A program made the translations under genes and the position numbers. Below the pieces are notes generated by a model, which saw only the letters and a list, made by a program, of their open reading frames with translations, made no database searches and was not told where the DNA came from. A DNA stretch of 46,890 bases from Candidatus Obscuribacterales bacterium (GTDB taxonomy: Bacteria; Cyanobacteriota; Vampirovibrionia; Obscuribacterales; Obscuribacteraceae), in assembly GCA_019752635.1 (NCBI GenBank), contig JAIELX010000074.1, positions 1 through 46,890 of the forward strand. Reading direction: 5' to 3'. Of the stretch, positions 12,301 to 19,600 are shown one piece after another. How positions within the stretch are numbered: position 1 is the stretch's first letter; the number at the start of each line of letters is the position of its first letter.

Positions 12301-13407
12301 GACGGAACTTCTACAGGCTCGGTCTCCGGTCCCGGAGGAGCAGGTGTAGCCCAGGGCGGCAACGGCGGAAACATAGTGCGCCCGGGAAGTGGTGGCAACG
12401 GCGCCTTTATCCAAATCTACGCGCCTGTCAGAAATCTTCTTGCAACAACCTTCACGGGTGGTCCGGCCGGTAGCAGTGCAAGCATCTTAGGTCCGGGTGG
12501 TCCGGGCGCAATCCCCGGACAGCCGGGAATGTTCGTTGGAGTTAACGGCACCAACGGTTTCAACGGAACACTAATTCAAGCAGAATCGTTACCTTGGGAA
12601 ACATCGCCTGACGAGTTCTGGATTATGCGCAAGAAAAACAGACAGGTCGCCAGCGCTGATCGCTACAAGGTTCATACAGCGAGCCTTAGTGAAGCGCTTA
12701 CCAGCGATGGAGACGCGCAGATGACTCAGTATCAACCAATCGGTCATGTGACACCGGTGACACCGAGCGCGGCCTTCATCAATGGTCAGGTCAGCGCCGC
12801 AGTGGAGCTATGCAGAACCGCAGATTCTATTCTGGTAACAGAGTCTAGCTTCACTGATTCGATGCGCGCTCGCGTAATGCAAGCCGGCGCACAAGTGGCA
12901 CCATCGAGTAATCATGCTACTCCGGGAGCATTCCGCATGACTGAAGGCAGCTTATTGTTCGCGCCGGAAAGCGACCGCGCGGTTATCGAAACCAAATACG
13001 GCACCATCGAAATCGGCGCTGGCTCAAAGGCACTAGTCGAAGTGAACGGTGAAAACGTTACCGTATTGAATCTGCACGACAAGTCCCACGGCAGCATTAA
13101 CGTGCGCCATGGCAACACTGCCATGAAAGTGGGTCTCGGTCACCAACTGGTGTTAAGTGACTGCGCGTACCGAACAAATGGCGAGCACGCCATCGCCATG
13201 AGAAATGTTCGTCGCGAAGTAATTTCCGGTGGGCTGCACGCATTCGGCGGTGAGTTCTCACTGGTGTCCGCACTCACAACGCACCCTGCGTTGCGCTCGC
13301 TCTGCCAATCAAAAGTGAAAGGACATCGCGCGCACCTCGACCCGATTCTGAAGAATGCCTGCATTCTCTCTTACGTCACAGCGCGACACGGAGCGTACAA
13401 GAAGTAA
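3322..13407 (+). CDS. Giant secreted glycine-rich repeat protein with a FecR-like C-terminal region
   Basis: About 3361 residues from the ATG at 3322, which has GGGAG nine bases upstream-proximal and begins a signal peptide (MRKKLNR, hydrophobic core, cleavage near ANA-EE). Three parts are visible. (1) Residues about 30-590 are Asn/Thr/Ser/Gly-rich with short beta-strand patterns like those of filamentous-haemagglutinin beta-helices. (2) From about nt 5131 to 12500 I count 43 units, averaging about 58 residues. Each has a strand block (type xITIxxxxxITLxxIxxxGGxGG) followed by a glycine block rich in GGxGG and GNGG. (3) From about nt 12590 the Gly blocks stop and a 270-residue ordinary domain follows, with a FecR-like segment. 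Such Gly blocks recall PE_PGRS proteins and polyglycine-II folds. A surface fibre, adhesin or matrix protein is likely; no enzymatic motif is seen and no secretion partner lies nearby. Confidence 0.85.
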   Translation: MRKKLNRIIAAAITLSVGPVPFLTQAANAEEGTATTGSASTTANVNGAAQGATQVLDFSNSAHIDVGHEIRNEGTWYIVSTNPQITNATLSALGFINTSGATITTVLPQGGLAGYANAISNLSLTLMAVNDIVNMGTISSAGNLSMAAGGSIINALPSGVNGALPVMQAVNNLNVLASSVTNAGTMAALTGNINIANPSLYTATLAQAVNANLSSVLGSVINVNNTGGVLQALNGTVAIGGSTLGSNSSLSVSGGDVLSQVLDLNGGAGSVTAYFDNITGTTNLTGGTAWLGSNSDTMILGNLKVDGDPTFFNNLGSIFLSGNISAAQKISIVSNQDIVGIGPLTITARDPGTGQGFDVNLIAGANITTFGSPTPSFLIPGGAPLLPGQTITVSGGSPTGGSISLAGTQIDAASTVGNRNGGNVTMVAFAGTTPGSGTISSDYIATGGSGNGSNGAVNAIAGAASGIAIQGLQANTSGGSGTPGAVSFIAAQPLGFASFDSNGNMFGSFYAGPSTIASISLADVVTDGGAVLATTGGLITSVVSTDIDTSGNSPGRSGGDVTLRAGSIVIAGGINTRGATGVAGTAGGAGLAGTAGGTGGRGGNVTLTTTTSALIVNGGNMILDGGDGGAGGFGGNGSGLLTSGGMGGIGGNGGNAGNLSATSTGGGVVRLNIGPTMTLRGGAGGSGGAGGAGLAGAFGGAGGAGGSGGFAGTGGNVTTSSGTGAVFLSALSYGGTGGSGGSGGNGGVGTITGGAGGNGGFNQTGGAGGNFNISTTSGDINIGLAISEGGRGGANDDQVVLDRAAGNGGSGGATGGAGGNLFSAGNGGSGGNLTLSSTKGDITVALLQSIGGNGGGYSTAAAGDGGAGTSSSGGGGGSVGNAGDGGAGGMLTLSTSAAIHINGDALSQGGLGGRIDNGSNASSGAGGTGATGGNAGSVGRNGNGGAANTVTINNSGGALTISTVGRLGGLGGFTAAQTAIAGTGGNGTAGSGGNGGSVGDAGNAGNGSTINVTTRTLTINGSGSLLSNGGGTDVNQSAGGDGGDGAGSFANGGTGGSTGAGGLAGSGGTINITASLAAVLDNGLEATGGLANDYFAIGGRGGDTTATFGSGGAGGSTGSVGGGGAGGKITINSPSVTGAGAISLFGGAAGSYGGSGGFGGSSISGAGGKGGDAGNAGAGGAGGALSINGATVNLSGTINITGGNGGINSCCGGGGGSSVTGVGGAGGSAGTSGNGGDAGSINLNLFNGSGKLTGTVLGNGGISGVQFASGDFGGSGATGGAGGSVGAGGRGGNGATITISSFGSGAGASLGAVFIPGGLADLYQGVGGDGGTGTNTGGAGGSVGNGGSGGTGGKISINTSGLVEQTGIFTLDGGDASAYQGFAGAGQDGGNGNGGAGGIAGNGGSGGAAGGVTIFANGDYIGNSNAIFAVGGNADSFAGFGGSGGSGGTLTGNGGNGGAAGAQGAGGKGGTLYIDVAGAGSFGDIFADGGEVSGVAGGVGGDGGDATAASALAGNGGAVGAAGASGSGGSLTMFVDGNLVMTGLFFDGGCNCSGGQIGLGGNGGSGGFLGGSGGAVAMTGAGGAGGSISITGLGSIAVTDIISTVGADGSFAGAGGGNGGNGAAGGAGGSIGAGAAGGAGGRVTIDAATSLSLVDVFTLGGFGGGFVDSTAGDGGNGTSGAGGAGGSIGAAGAGGVGGAVTLGGSSIAVRDLATVGGDGGFFDQSSGLSAGNGGNGGGSFGTGGAGGGIGATGGGAAGGAINITSDTSITLNRIASNGGFGGSVFAGQTGNGGNGAGFGAGGAGGSTGSLGAGGSAATINLTANAGFIVLDELDASGGLGGVNVAVAGNGGNGGVSGSGGAGGSIGAGGAGGAGAAVTLRATADITANEITIEGGGIDLYAALAGNGGAGGATSGNGGAGGNVASNGNAGNAGDLTLDAGGQIAITSISLDGGEALDIYDGIAGNGGFGFGASSNGGLGGTVGSAGNGGAGGDAFITADSHFIISSDFNANGGNGQLTGGEAGFGGDGLFFGGNSGTVGNAGNGGAGGTVTLTALNIEIPNLSAEGGDGGDNFADGANAGNGAFGGNSPILGNGGNGGLGGGINLDTSGFLNLTNVVSASGGNGGAISGITAGNGGNGSAGSGGAGGSLGVSGNGAGGGTIDLTAQNINIPNTVTAEGGSNGFLGFGILFPLIPSSGGNGGNGGGNGAGGAGGSAGSTGTAGKGGTFLATASNSMLISGTVSVDGGDSSTHLGVGGNGGNGAGFGAGGNGGNTLTTGRAGDGGLIDLTADNMLLGGNFTAFGGDALAYGALSGHGGSGGSNAAGGNGGSTGNAGNAGDGGRIELQSEVTIDTTSAVLDMSGGDTLGYLAISGNGGNGGALFGNGGAGGNIGTAASAGNGGDFYFDADGAANLGSLVSVGGVHLVPHAALTGNGGTATAAFSNSGASGSVVGLSGRGGNGGDLTIFASQALSIAAVSLSGSNGQTQAADIGIGGSGGLTGGASGSVANAGAGGNGGAVNIFGTMTVTISSNLDNFGGNGGIFAADGNTAGSGTTGGAAGALGSAGAGGAGGSVFIDADAALNLGSVNAYGGRGGDVRGSQGGTGGTGTTGAGGAGGSVGNAGVGGAGSTLNLSGTSITFIDVNSRGGDGGLIGASLFNSDPTRGGNGGAGGSFGAAGGSVGNSGAGGAGGGVTMFVSGGNLILNTILTNSGTGGSLTALGGTGASGVGFNSGGAGGAIGSAGGSGASGSVNITLLGQGTVTGVGINTRSGDGGSQSGISGAGGNGGVSGFGGAGGNIAAAGFLGSGGAVTLTVNSGDINLSLIDTSGGSGGTVAAITAPGGAGNFGGKAGDIGASATGGSAGAINVSSDDAVSITQVQAMGGSGGSMSSVSGPGGTGTVLGGAAGAIASPGNGGNGGSVSIDSDLASVSVNDLNTSGGNGGFLNSVSGPGGSGNTGSNGGAIGGFTAGRGGNAGNIILSAATTITAPLINGVGGDGTSTGSVSGPGGAGVAQGGNGGNIVRPGSGGNGAFIQIYAPVRNLLATTFTGGPAGSSASILGPGGPGAIPGQPGMFVGVNGTNGFNGTLIQAESLPWETSPDEFWIMRKKNRQVASADRYKVHTASLSEALTSDGDAQMTQYQPIGHVTPVTPSAAFINGQVSAAVELCRTADSILVTESSFTDSMRARVMQAGAQVAPSSNHATPGAFRMTEGSLLFAPESDRAVIETKYGTIEIGAGSKALVEVNGENVTVLNLHDKSHGSINVRHGNTAMKVGLGHQLVLSDCAYRTNGEHAIAMRNVRREVISGGLHAFGGEFSLVSALTTHPALRSLCQSKVKGHRAHLDPILKNACILSYVTARHGAYKK
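5131..12500 (+). repeat. About 43 tandem coding repeats (beta-strand block plus Gly block)
   Basis: This internal repeat array of the giant gene has a mean period of about 173 bases. Units are divergent in the strand block but conserved in the glycine block, and no two neighbouring units look identical, so the array is old rather than a recent slippage product. Codon choice for Gly varies (GGC, GGT, GGA, GGG), which lowers exact DNA repetition. Because GGC/GCC triplets read as Ala/Pro on the other strand, long spurious Pro-rich open frames appear opposite it. Confidence 0.85.
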
Positions 13408-13484
13408 CCCCCTCTTCTTAAGCCATCGCAAGCCAGAATAGCCTTTCGGTCTCGAGATTTCGAGCGCTCGCGCCCGGGGTTGAC

Positions 13485-13512
13485 AACACGAATTTTGTAT
13501 CGAATTCGTGTT
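13485..13512. repeat. Inverted repeat 1 (10-bp arms, 8-base loop)
   Basis: Perfect arms AACACGAATT and AATTCGTGTT around TTGTATCG. It lies 77 bases after the stop of the giant gene and shares the outer ACACGAAT/ATTCGTGT sequence with the second inverted repeat downstream. No T-run follows, so a classical intrinsic terminator is not indicated. An operator or an RNA-processing hairpin is possible. Confidence 0.6.
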
Positions 13513-13574
13513 CGCGCGGCTGCGTTAACGCACTGTTGAAGTGCAATCTCCGAAAGTTTGATTAGGCAGAAAGC

Positions 13575-13621
13575 ACACGAATACGATACGATTTTCTCGG
13601 ATTTTCGTATCGTATTCGTGT
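13575..13621. repeat. Inverted repeat 2 (17-bp perfect arms, 13-base loop)
   Basis: The left arm ACACGAATACGATACGA (13575-13591) is exactly complementary to the right arm at 13605-13621. It sits about 90 bases before the start of the phosphatase gene. It repeats the ACACGAAT outer sequence of the repeat at 13485-13512. The right side has no T-tract. It could be a regulatory site for the phosphatase, a transcript-stabilising hairpin, or a small repetitive element found elsewhere in the genome. Confidence 0.75.
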
Positions 13622-13709
13622 TGTCGGCGAACCGGCAAATTGCCGCGAAAGCTTGCATACAAGCAACTCCCAGCATTTTCATGGCGTATAGTAGGCAAGA
13701 GGACCGTCA

Positions 13710-15197
13710 GTGCAGCTTTCATTCCGTAATCATTTCCAACGGTGTTTTCAGGCATCGACGATCGCCATAGCTGTTTTAGTGATTGCAGCGACAACCACCA
13801 CTGCAAAAACAGCGAAGCAAACTTCATCTAGCGTTGAAAGCGAATACAGCGTTTTCCTTGAGAGCCCCTACATCCAGTGGGGCTACCAAAATTGCGGACC
13901 GGTTATTACCTGGCAAACACGAAAACCCGGAAAGAATTGGTCTGCTCAAGTACAAGTAGACAACAGATGGCAGCCCCTTGCCGTAAAAGAGCGGCAGATT
14001 TCAGGCCCGGGAATCAAACCTTTCGCCATTGTCACTGCGGGCCCCGTCAGCCTGCCACCGGAAACAACTTTTCAATATCGTGTGCAAAACAACGGCACCA
14101 CGCATTTCACAGCGACAGCTAAGACCGCTAAATCTGCCGGATCACCGATGCGATTCGTTGTATTTGGCGACTCAGGAGTAGATAGCCAGCCGCAGAAAGA
14201 CGCAGCCCTGCTGGCTTACAATGAAAAACCGGACTTCATAGTCGTCACGGGAGATCTTGTGTACCCTGCAGGTCAGATAGAAGATTATCGCAAAAAATGG
14301 TTTCCTATCTATAACGCAGACGAGCCGGACAATAGACATGGCGCTCCGTTGATGCGCCGGGTGCCGATGATTGGAGTTGCAGGAAATCATGATACGGATA
14401 CAACCGGAGGAACCGATGTCGCTCGGGACCTGCGAGTCTACCCCGATGGCATGGCTTACTTCTTGAACTGGCAGCAGCCATTGAACGGTCCGGCGCTAAG
14501 AAGCGGCGGCAAGAATACGCCGCTTTTGCTCGGCAGTGCCAAGGCAATATCCGCGTTCAAAAGAAACGCCGCCTCGGCATATCCGCAGATGTGCAATTTC
14601 TCCTTCGATTACGGAGATACGCACTGGCTAGTGCTAGATGCCAACTTTTACTCAGACTGGACCGACCCGACACTGCGTTCATGGGCTGAAGCCGACCTGT
14701 TGAGAGCTCAAAAAGCGAGGTGGCGCTTCGTGGCATTCCACCAACCCGGGTTCACCTCCGATCCGATGTTCGCAACGGATCAGCGCATGCGCGTTATTAG
14801 CCCTATTCTCGAAAAATACAAAGTAGATATGGTGTTCAACGGTCATGTTCACCACTACGAAAGGTCGTATCCGCTACGCTTCCAGCCTGGCTCCGGAGTA
14901 TCTCTGGCTGATGGCAAACCGAAGCTTGTGCCTGGCGAACTAAAAATGGACAAGTCATTCGATGGTATCACCAGTACTGTTCCGGACGGAGTAATCTATC
15001 TCATCACTGGTGGCGGAGGAGCTAAGTTGTTTGGGCAAGAGGAAGAATCACAGCCGCATAAATGGCAGCAGTTCACTGCAAAGTACCTTGCTGATACGCA
15101 TTCAATTACTATCTGCGACATCAAGGACAACACATTGACGGTGAGGCAACTAACCACCGATGGCAAAGAAGTCGATCGTTTTCAAATCACGAAATAA
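13710..15197 (+). CDS. Secreted metallophosphoesterase, purple-acid-phosphatase type
   Basis: 495 residues starting at GTG, with AGAGGA a few bases upstream. The N-terminus has a basic segment and a hydrophobic stretch (about 15-30), indicating export. Residues about 45-140 look like the Fn3-like domain of purple acid phosphatases. The catalytic domain follows with the metal-ligand series in order: GDSG (Asp154), GDLVY (Asp182, Tyr185), GNHD (Asn226, His227), FHQPG (His344) and GHVHHYERS (His379, His381). The Tyr three residues after the GD aspartate is the purple-acid-phosphatase signature and gives the charge-transfer colour in that family. The likely role is hydrolysis of phosphate esters outside the cytoplasm, for phosphate scavenging. 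It converges with the next gene, with one base between stop codons. Confidence 0.88.
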   Translation: MQLSFRNHFQRCFQASTIAIAVLVIAATTTTAKTAKQTSSSVESEYSVFLESPYIQWGYQNCGPVITWQTRKPGKNWSAQVQVDNRWQPLAVKERQISGPGIKPFAIVTAGPVSLPPETTFQYRVQNNGTTHFTATAKTAKSAGSPMRFVVFGDSGVDSQPQKDAALLAYNEKPDFIVVTGDLVYPAGQIEDYRKKWFPIYNADEPDNRHGAPLMRRVPMIGVAGNHDTDTTGGTDVARDLRVYPDGMAYFLNWQQPLNGPALRSGGKNTPLLLGSAKAISAFKRNAASAYPQMCNFSFDYGDTHWLVLDANFYSDWTDPTLRSWAEADLLRAQKARWRFVAFHQPGFTSDPMFATDQRMRVISPILEKYKVDMVFNGHVHHYERSYPLRFQPGSGVSLADGKPKLVPGELKMDKSFDGITSTVPDGVIYLITGGGGAKLFGQEEESQPHKWQQFTAKYLADTHSITICDIKDNTLTVRQLTTDGKEVDRFQITK

Positions 15198-15198
15198 C

Positions 15199-16437
15199 TC
15201 AATGAGCTTGGTTTACCGTGCTCAAACGCGATCCTGATCTGGTTTCCATCAACAGATACACGAACCATACCGCTGCAGGGACGCCACTGAAAAACGAAGC
15301 AAAAATCCCGTAACTAACGGACAGTGGATTAGAAAGATACACGGTCAATACATACGTCAGAAGCAACAACCACTCGGCAGTCAGGTCTTGGCGCTGTGGT
15401 ACAGGCAATGACGCTGTATCGGCAAAAACGAACGAAGTCGCAGAAATCGGCTCCTTCAGGAGCGGGCTGGACAACACTTCCGGGTTTTCCTGCGCTACCG
15501 GGGTAGTCGGCGATAGAGGTTTTGCCGCTGCCTCCAACCCCACGGGCCCGTCATCCAACGACGCGAGCGGAGCAACAGTTAATGCCACAGTACTCTCATC
15601 GACGGACAATACCGCCGCAGCAGGTTCCTCTCGTTCAGAAATGATCAAGCGGGCAAACATGAAAACAAACACAAAACAACAATTCACCGCTATTGGTGCC
15701 ATAGTGAAAAAATCCGAAACGCCGAAAGTCATCAAAACCCAGACGGCCGTGGCGGCGAACACGCAACCGATTGCCAAAGCCTTCACCGTACTTGCCTGAG
15801 AGCGCGCGCCATAGACCTCTTTAGCAAGCACGATGTGCCACCGGACGGTAAGCACGGCAACAACAACAACGACCACGAACACAAAAGCAATTCCGACATA
15901 GGTGGCAAACGTCATCACCAAATCCGGGGGACGAATGGTTCTAAGCACGGGAAAAATCAATTCGAGCACCGAGTTGGCAAACAATGCCGCATGCGCGACT
16001 CCAAACTGATTGGCGAATACAGACATTGCCAAACAGCGCATCGGACTTACAGTCGATACGTTGTTGTCCTTGCAGATCCTGTAATTAAAATAGGCCCAGT
16101 ACGCGGTCAAGAGTCCGGAGAGCGAGAATCCACAGATGAGCCCCGATAGGTTTCCGACAGCGAGCGTAGTCGCAACCATCGTAAAAATCACTGATACCCC
16201 AATGACAAGCAGGAGCTCATGCGCGCGCTTGGCCCGACTCCCTCCTGAAATATCCGCAGAGCTTTCCGAGAATTGGAGCCCATTGTTGCCGACCAGAAGC
16301 GATTTATCAGCCGCATCCGAATTTTTGAGCTCACCTGTTCCAGTCGCCTCAGCCGTCCGATAATCACCAACATCCTGCTGTTGGGTGGTTTCAACAGTAC
16401 AATCGACGGGTAAATCGGATGGCTCGTTAGTAGGCAT
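15199..16437 (-). CDS. Polytopic membrane protein of unknown function
   Basis: 412 residues. The first 75 residues are hydrophilic and acidic with no signal peptide. About six hydrophobic segments then lie between residues 75 and 270, including a very long Val/Phe-rich one. A hydrophilic Pro/Ala/Glu-rich loop (about 270-350) separates these from two final hydrophobic segments near the C-terminus. I recognise no family. The stop codon faces that of the phosphatase across one base, and the start is 168 bases from the divergent TPR gene. No clear ribosome binding site precedes the ATG. Confidence 0.75.
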   Translation of the reverse strand: MPTNEPSDLPVDCTVETTQQQDVGDYRTAEATGTGELKNSDAADKSLLVGNNGLQFSESSADISGGSRAKRAHELLLVIGVSVIFTMVATTLAVGNLSGLICGFSLSGLLTAYWAYFNYRICKDNNVSTVSPMRCLAMSVFANQFGVAHAALFANSVLELIFPVLRTIRPPDLVMTFATYVGIAFVFVVVVVVAVLTVRWHIVLAKEVYGARSQASTVKALAIGCVFAATAVWVLMTFGVSDFFTMAPIAVNCCFVFVFMFARLIISEREEPAAAVLSVDESTVALTVAPLASLDDGPVGLEAAAKPLSPTTPVAQENPEVLSSPLLKEPISATSFVFADTASLPVPQRQDLTAEWLLLLTYVLTVYLSNPLSVSYGIFASFFSGVPAAVWFVYLLMETRSGSRLSTVNQAH

Positions 16438-16605
16438 TGGTTCACACGGGGTCTATAGACATTGTAATGAATTTCCACTAACCAGACAAAGGGTTTGGTT
16501 CATCGGCAAACTTCATACAATGTGTGTAGACAGCGGCCTGCATAATTCGACTAAGAATCGGCCCCCGTGGCAGAACGTGATCAGAGGAAGTCAGCTCGGT
16601 AAGAC

Positions 16606-19600
16606 ATGGCGGCAGATATTCAACTCTTGATCGTCCAGGGGGACGAAGCGCTAGAAGCATCAGATCTGGATGCGGCAGAGAGATGCTATGCCGCGGCACT
16701 TGCCACCTCAGTAGATCCGGATGCAAACGACCATGTGCTACGCGCACTGGTGAAGTTGGCGGGGCGATTCATTAAGCTGGGAGTGCGAAACCGTCCACAG
16801 AGCCTTTATAGGCACTTAGAAACGCTACCTCTATTGGAGCGTACGCGAGTGATGGAGTGGCTGGCCCGACATCACCGCCAGAAGGGGGATCTAGCCGAGG
16901 CCGAGAAGATCTACCTGGAGATTTTTGATATCAAGGCGTCCGGTCTGGGCTTTAGCCATGAAGAAACCACCGCCGCGCTACAGACGGCGGCGCTGATATT
17001 ACAGATGCAGGGCAAATCGCCCGAAGGCTTGTATCTGAAAGCTCTGAGCGGCGCGAAAACACCGGTACCGGCGTCGACTTCACCGCAGCCTCCACCTACG
17101 GCTGCGGTGCCGACGATGGCTGCGACTGATAAACCGGCAGCTGCTCAGCCAGCCGTCCAATCACCACGTCCTGTGAGTTCGCCACCACCGCCACCGGTCC
17201 AAGCGGCACCAGGACCTGCCGGCGCACAACAACCATCGCAGCAGCCAACACAGGCGCCACAGAATCGAGCGGCACTGACAAGCAGCGAGCCACCAGTAGC
17301 CGCGAAGCCGCCGATTCCGAAACCACCACCGACGGTCGGACCGGTTCCGGCAACAGGCGATATGACGATTCCCAGAATCGAACTTCCCCCCAAGGCTCCA
17401 AATCCTGTGGCACAGGCTCCCGCAAGTCAGCCCGTCGCACCACGGGAGCCGGCTGCCAAAATTTCACAACCAGTCCAGACAGCACCAGCCGAGCAAGAGT
17501 CGAAGGGTGAAAGTGTCCGCAACACCAAGCGCGCATCTACCGGCGGGCTCGATCTAATCGACGCCATTCTCGCCGGCGGCGCGTCCAACGCACCGCCCAC
17601 TCCTCCGCCTCCGAAACTGGTACCGTCTATGCCAGCAACTCCAATCGCGCCAGAGGGGGCAGCCAATGCGGCTCCAGCTTCGGTTCCGCCGAACAGCGCA
17701 GCCACAACGCCGGCACAGACACTGTCCACAAGCCGACAGAGTCAAGCAACCCAATCGACGGACTCAGAACCAACGGGCGGCAAAAAGTCACAGGCAAGCC
17801 CGGCGAGTTTCGCGGCGACTGATTCGCAATCGACTGTACGTAGCGAAATGCCTGCAGCAACTGCCAGCTCAGCAGCACCTTCAGCACCAGCGCCGGCGAC
17901 AACGGCAAATCCTTCTGGTGCGGCCGCAGCACCATCGCCGGTAGTCAGCGCAGAGATGAATACAAAAGCACCAAGTACCGCGGCGTCAAAGTCCACAGAC
18001 AAGGTTGAAGCACAACATTCAGCCGCAGCTGCATCAACTCCAACCACTGCAGCTTCCCCGTCGGTTGCGCCGCAACCGGCACAGCCGACAGTCCCTTATC
18101 CCTCAACCTGGCATGAGGTCGCCGTAGCATGGCGAGCTTGCAGTGAGATATTGTCCGATCGTCTCGCGCAAAACTTAAAAGCAAAACCGCTGGACAAGGC
18201 AACAAAAACTGTCTTGGAAAAATTGCGCTCCAAAGTACCGGCATTCACGGCTGCTATTGAAAAGACCACTGCGGAAAAGCTTCTGGTCAATACACGACGC
18301 TCTTCGGTGTCCGACCGTATCGATTGGATGATTGCCGAAGACTTGGCTGAATTGTATAAACAGTGGAGCAGCTGGAAAAAACGTCCGTACGAGATTGGCC
18401 TCATATACGCACTAATACTGCGCGTTGACTTTCTAGGCCCGTGCCACGAGGACACGATCACAACTCTTCACCGCTTGGGCTACGTTTACGCAAGCGACGA
18501 ACACACTTTTCAAAACGATGAAGCAGCAGAAGCGCTATTGCGTCTTTCGCTTCTGCTACACGAGATTACGTTTGGCGACGAAGACCGCCGCACCATCAAC
18601 AACCTGATGAATCTCGCCACCATATATAGTGACAACGAAGCCCCCTCCGCAGCCGAACCTCTTTTCCGCAGAGCACTTGACGCATCGATGAGATCAAACG
18701 CACTGACGCAAGAGGAACTCGTTGAACTGCTACGCAACTTCGCCAGGTGCTCCGAACATCGTGGGGACTTCGCCCTTGCTGCGGAATTGTACGAAAAGAT
18801 GCGTACCATATTCGAAGCAATCTCACTGGACTCCAGCGAACTGTTCGAAACCATTCACAATCTTGTAGTTTGCTACGACCGAAGCGGAAATCAGGAGAAA
18901 GCGAAGCAATATCACCAGCGCTTGCTCTGGGAAACCGATTGGCTGGAGCACCCCAATGCCATGGCCATGAGAGAGTGGTGCGCAAGCCGCTATGAAGCGG
19001 CCGAGCAGTTCGAACGTGCTGAACAAATGAACAAGGACATTATCAGCTCGACTCAGCCAGGCGACACCCTGGCACGAAATGCTCTACAAGCACTGGTTCG
19101 CATTTACGAACACACTGGCCGCCATCGTGAGGCAGAACGACTGCGAAACCCCTGGTACGATCCGGACAAGAATCGCCCGCGCCCGCAGCAGGTAACCTCA
19201 CCCGCCGAAGCAATTTTATTTGCCGGACAAGCTGTTCGAGGAGGTAACCTTTCAGAAGCACTGGACTACTACAAATCAGCACTCCTCGCCGCCGAAACAG
19301 ACAACCCTCTCAGCCTGCAAATCATCGAAGGGTTACGAGAGCTGGGAGCCGCTCACTGGAGAAACACTCACTTAAAAGTTGCGCTGGAAGTTTATCGCAT
19401 GGCGGCAGAAACCGCACAGAGACTGCTTGGGTCCGCCTCCACCGACACGGCCGCTTGTCTGCATGAGGCCGCAGTGCTGGAAGACCACTTGGAAGAACAA
19501 GCAAACAAGGCCGGTGAATACTTCAAACAAGCATTCGAAATTCGATTACGTCTCCTCGGTCCGGACAACATTGACACCGCTGAGTCCGCTTACGAGTATG

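Noticed and set aside
4848..12398. Long proline-rich open frames on the minus strand opposite the giant gene
   Set aside because: They are the reverse complement of GGC/GGT/GGA glycine codons (read as Ala/Pro) and have no ribosome sites or known domains. They are shadows of the plus-strand gene.
5131..12500. Repeats as a CRISPR array or satellite
   Set aside because: The repeats are in frame, divergent and code for a regular protein pattern. There are no identical direct repeats with unique spacers.
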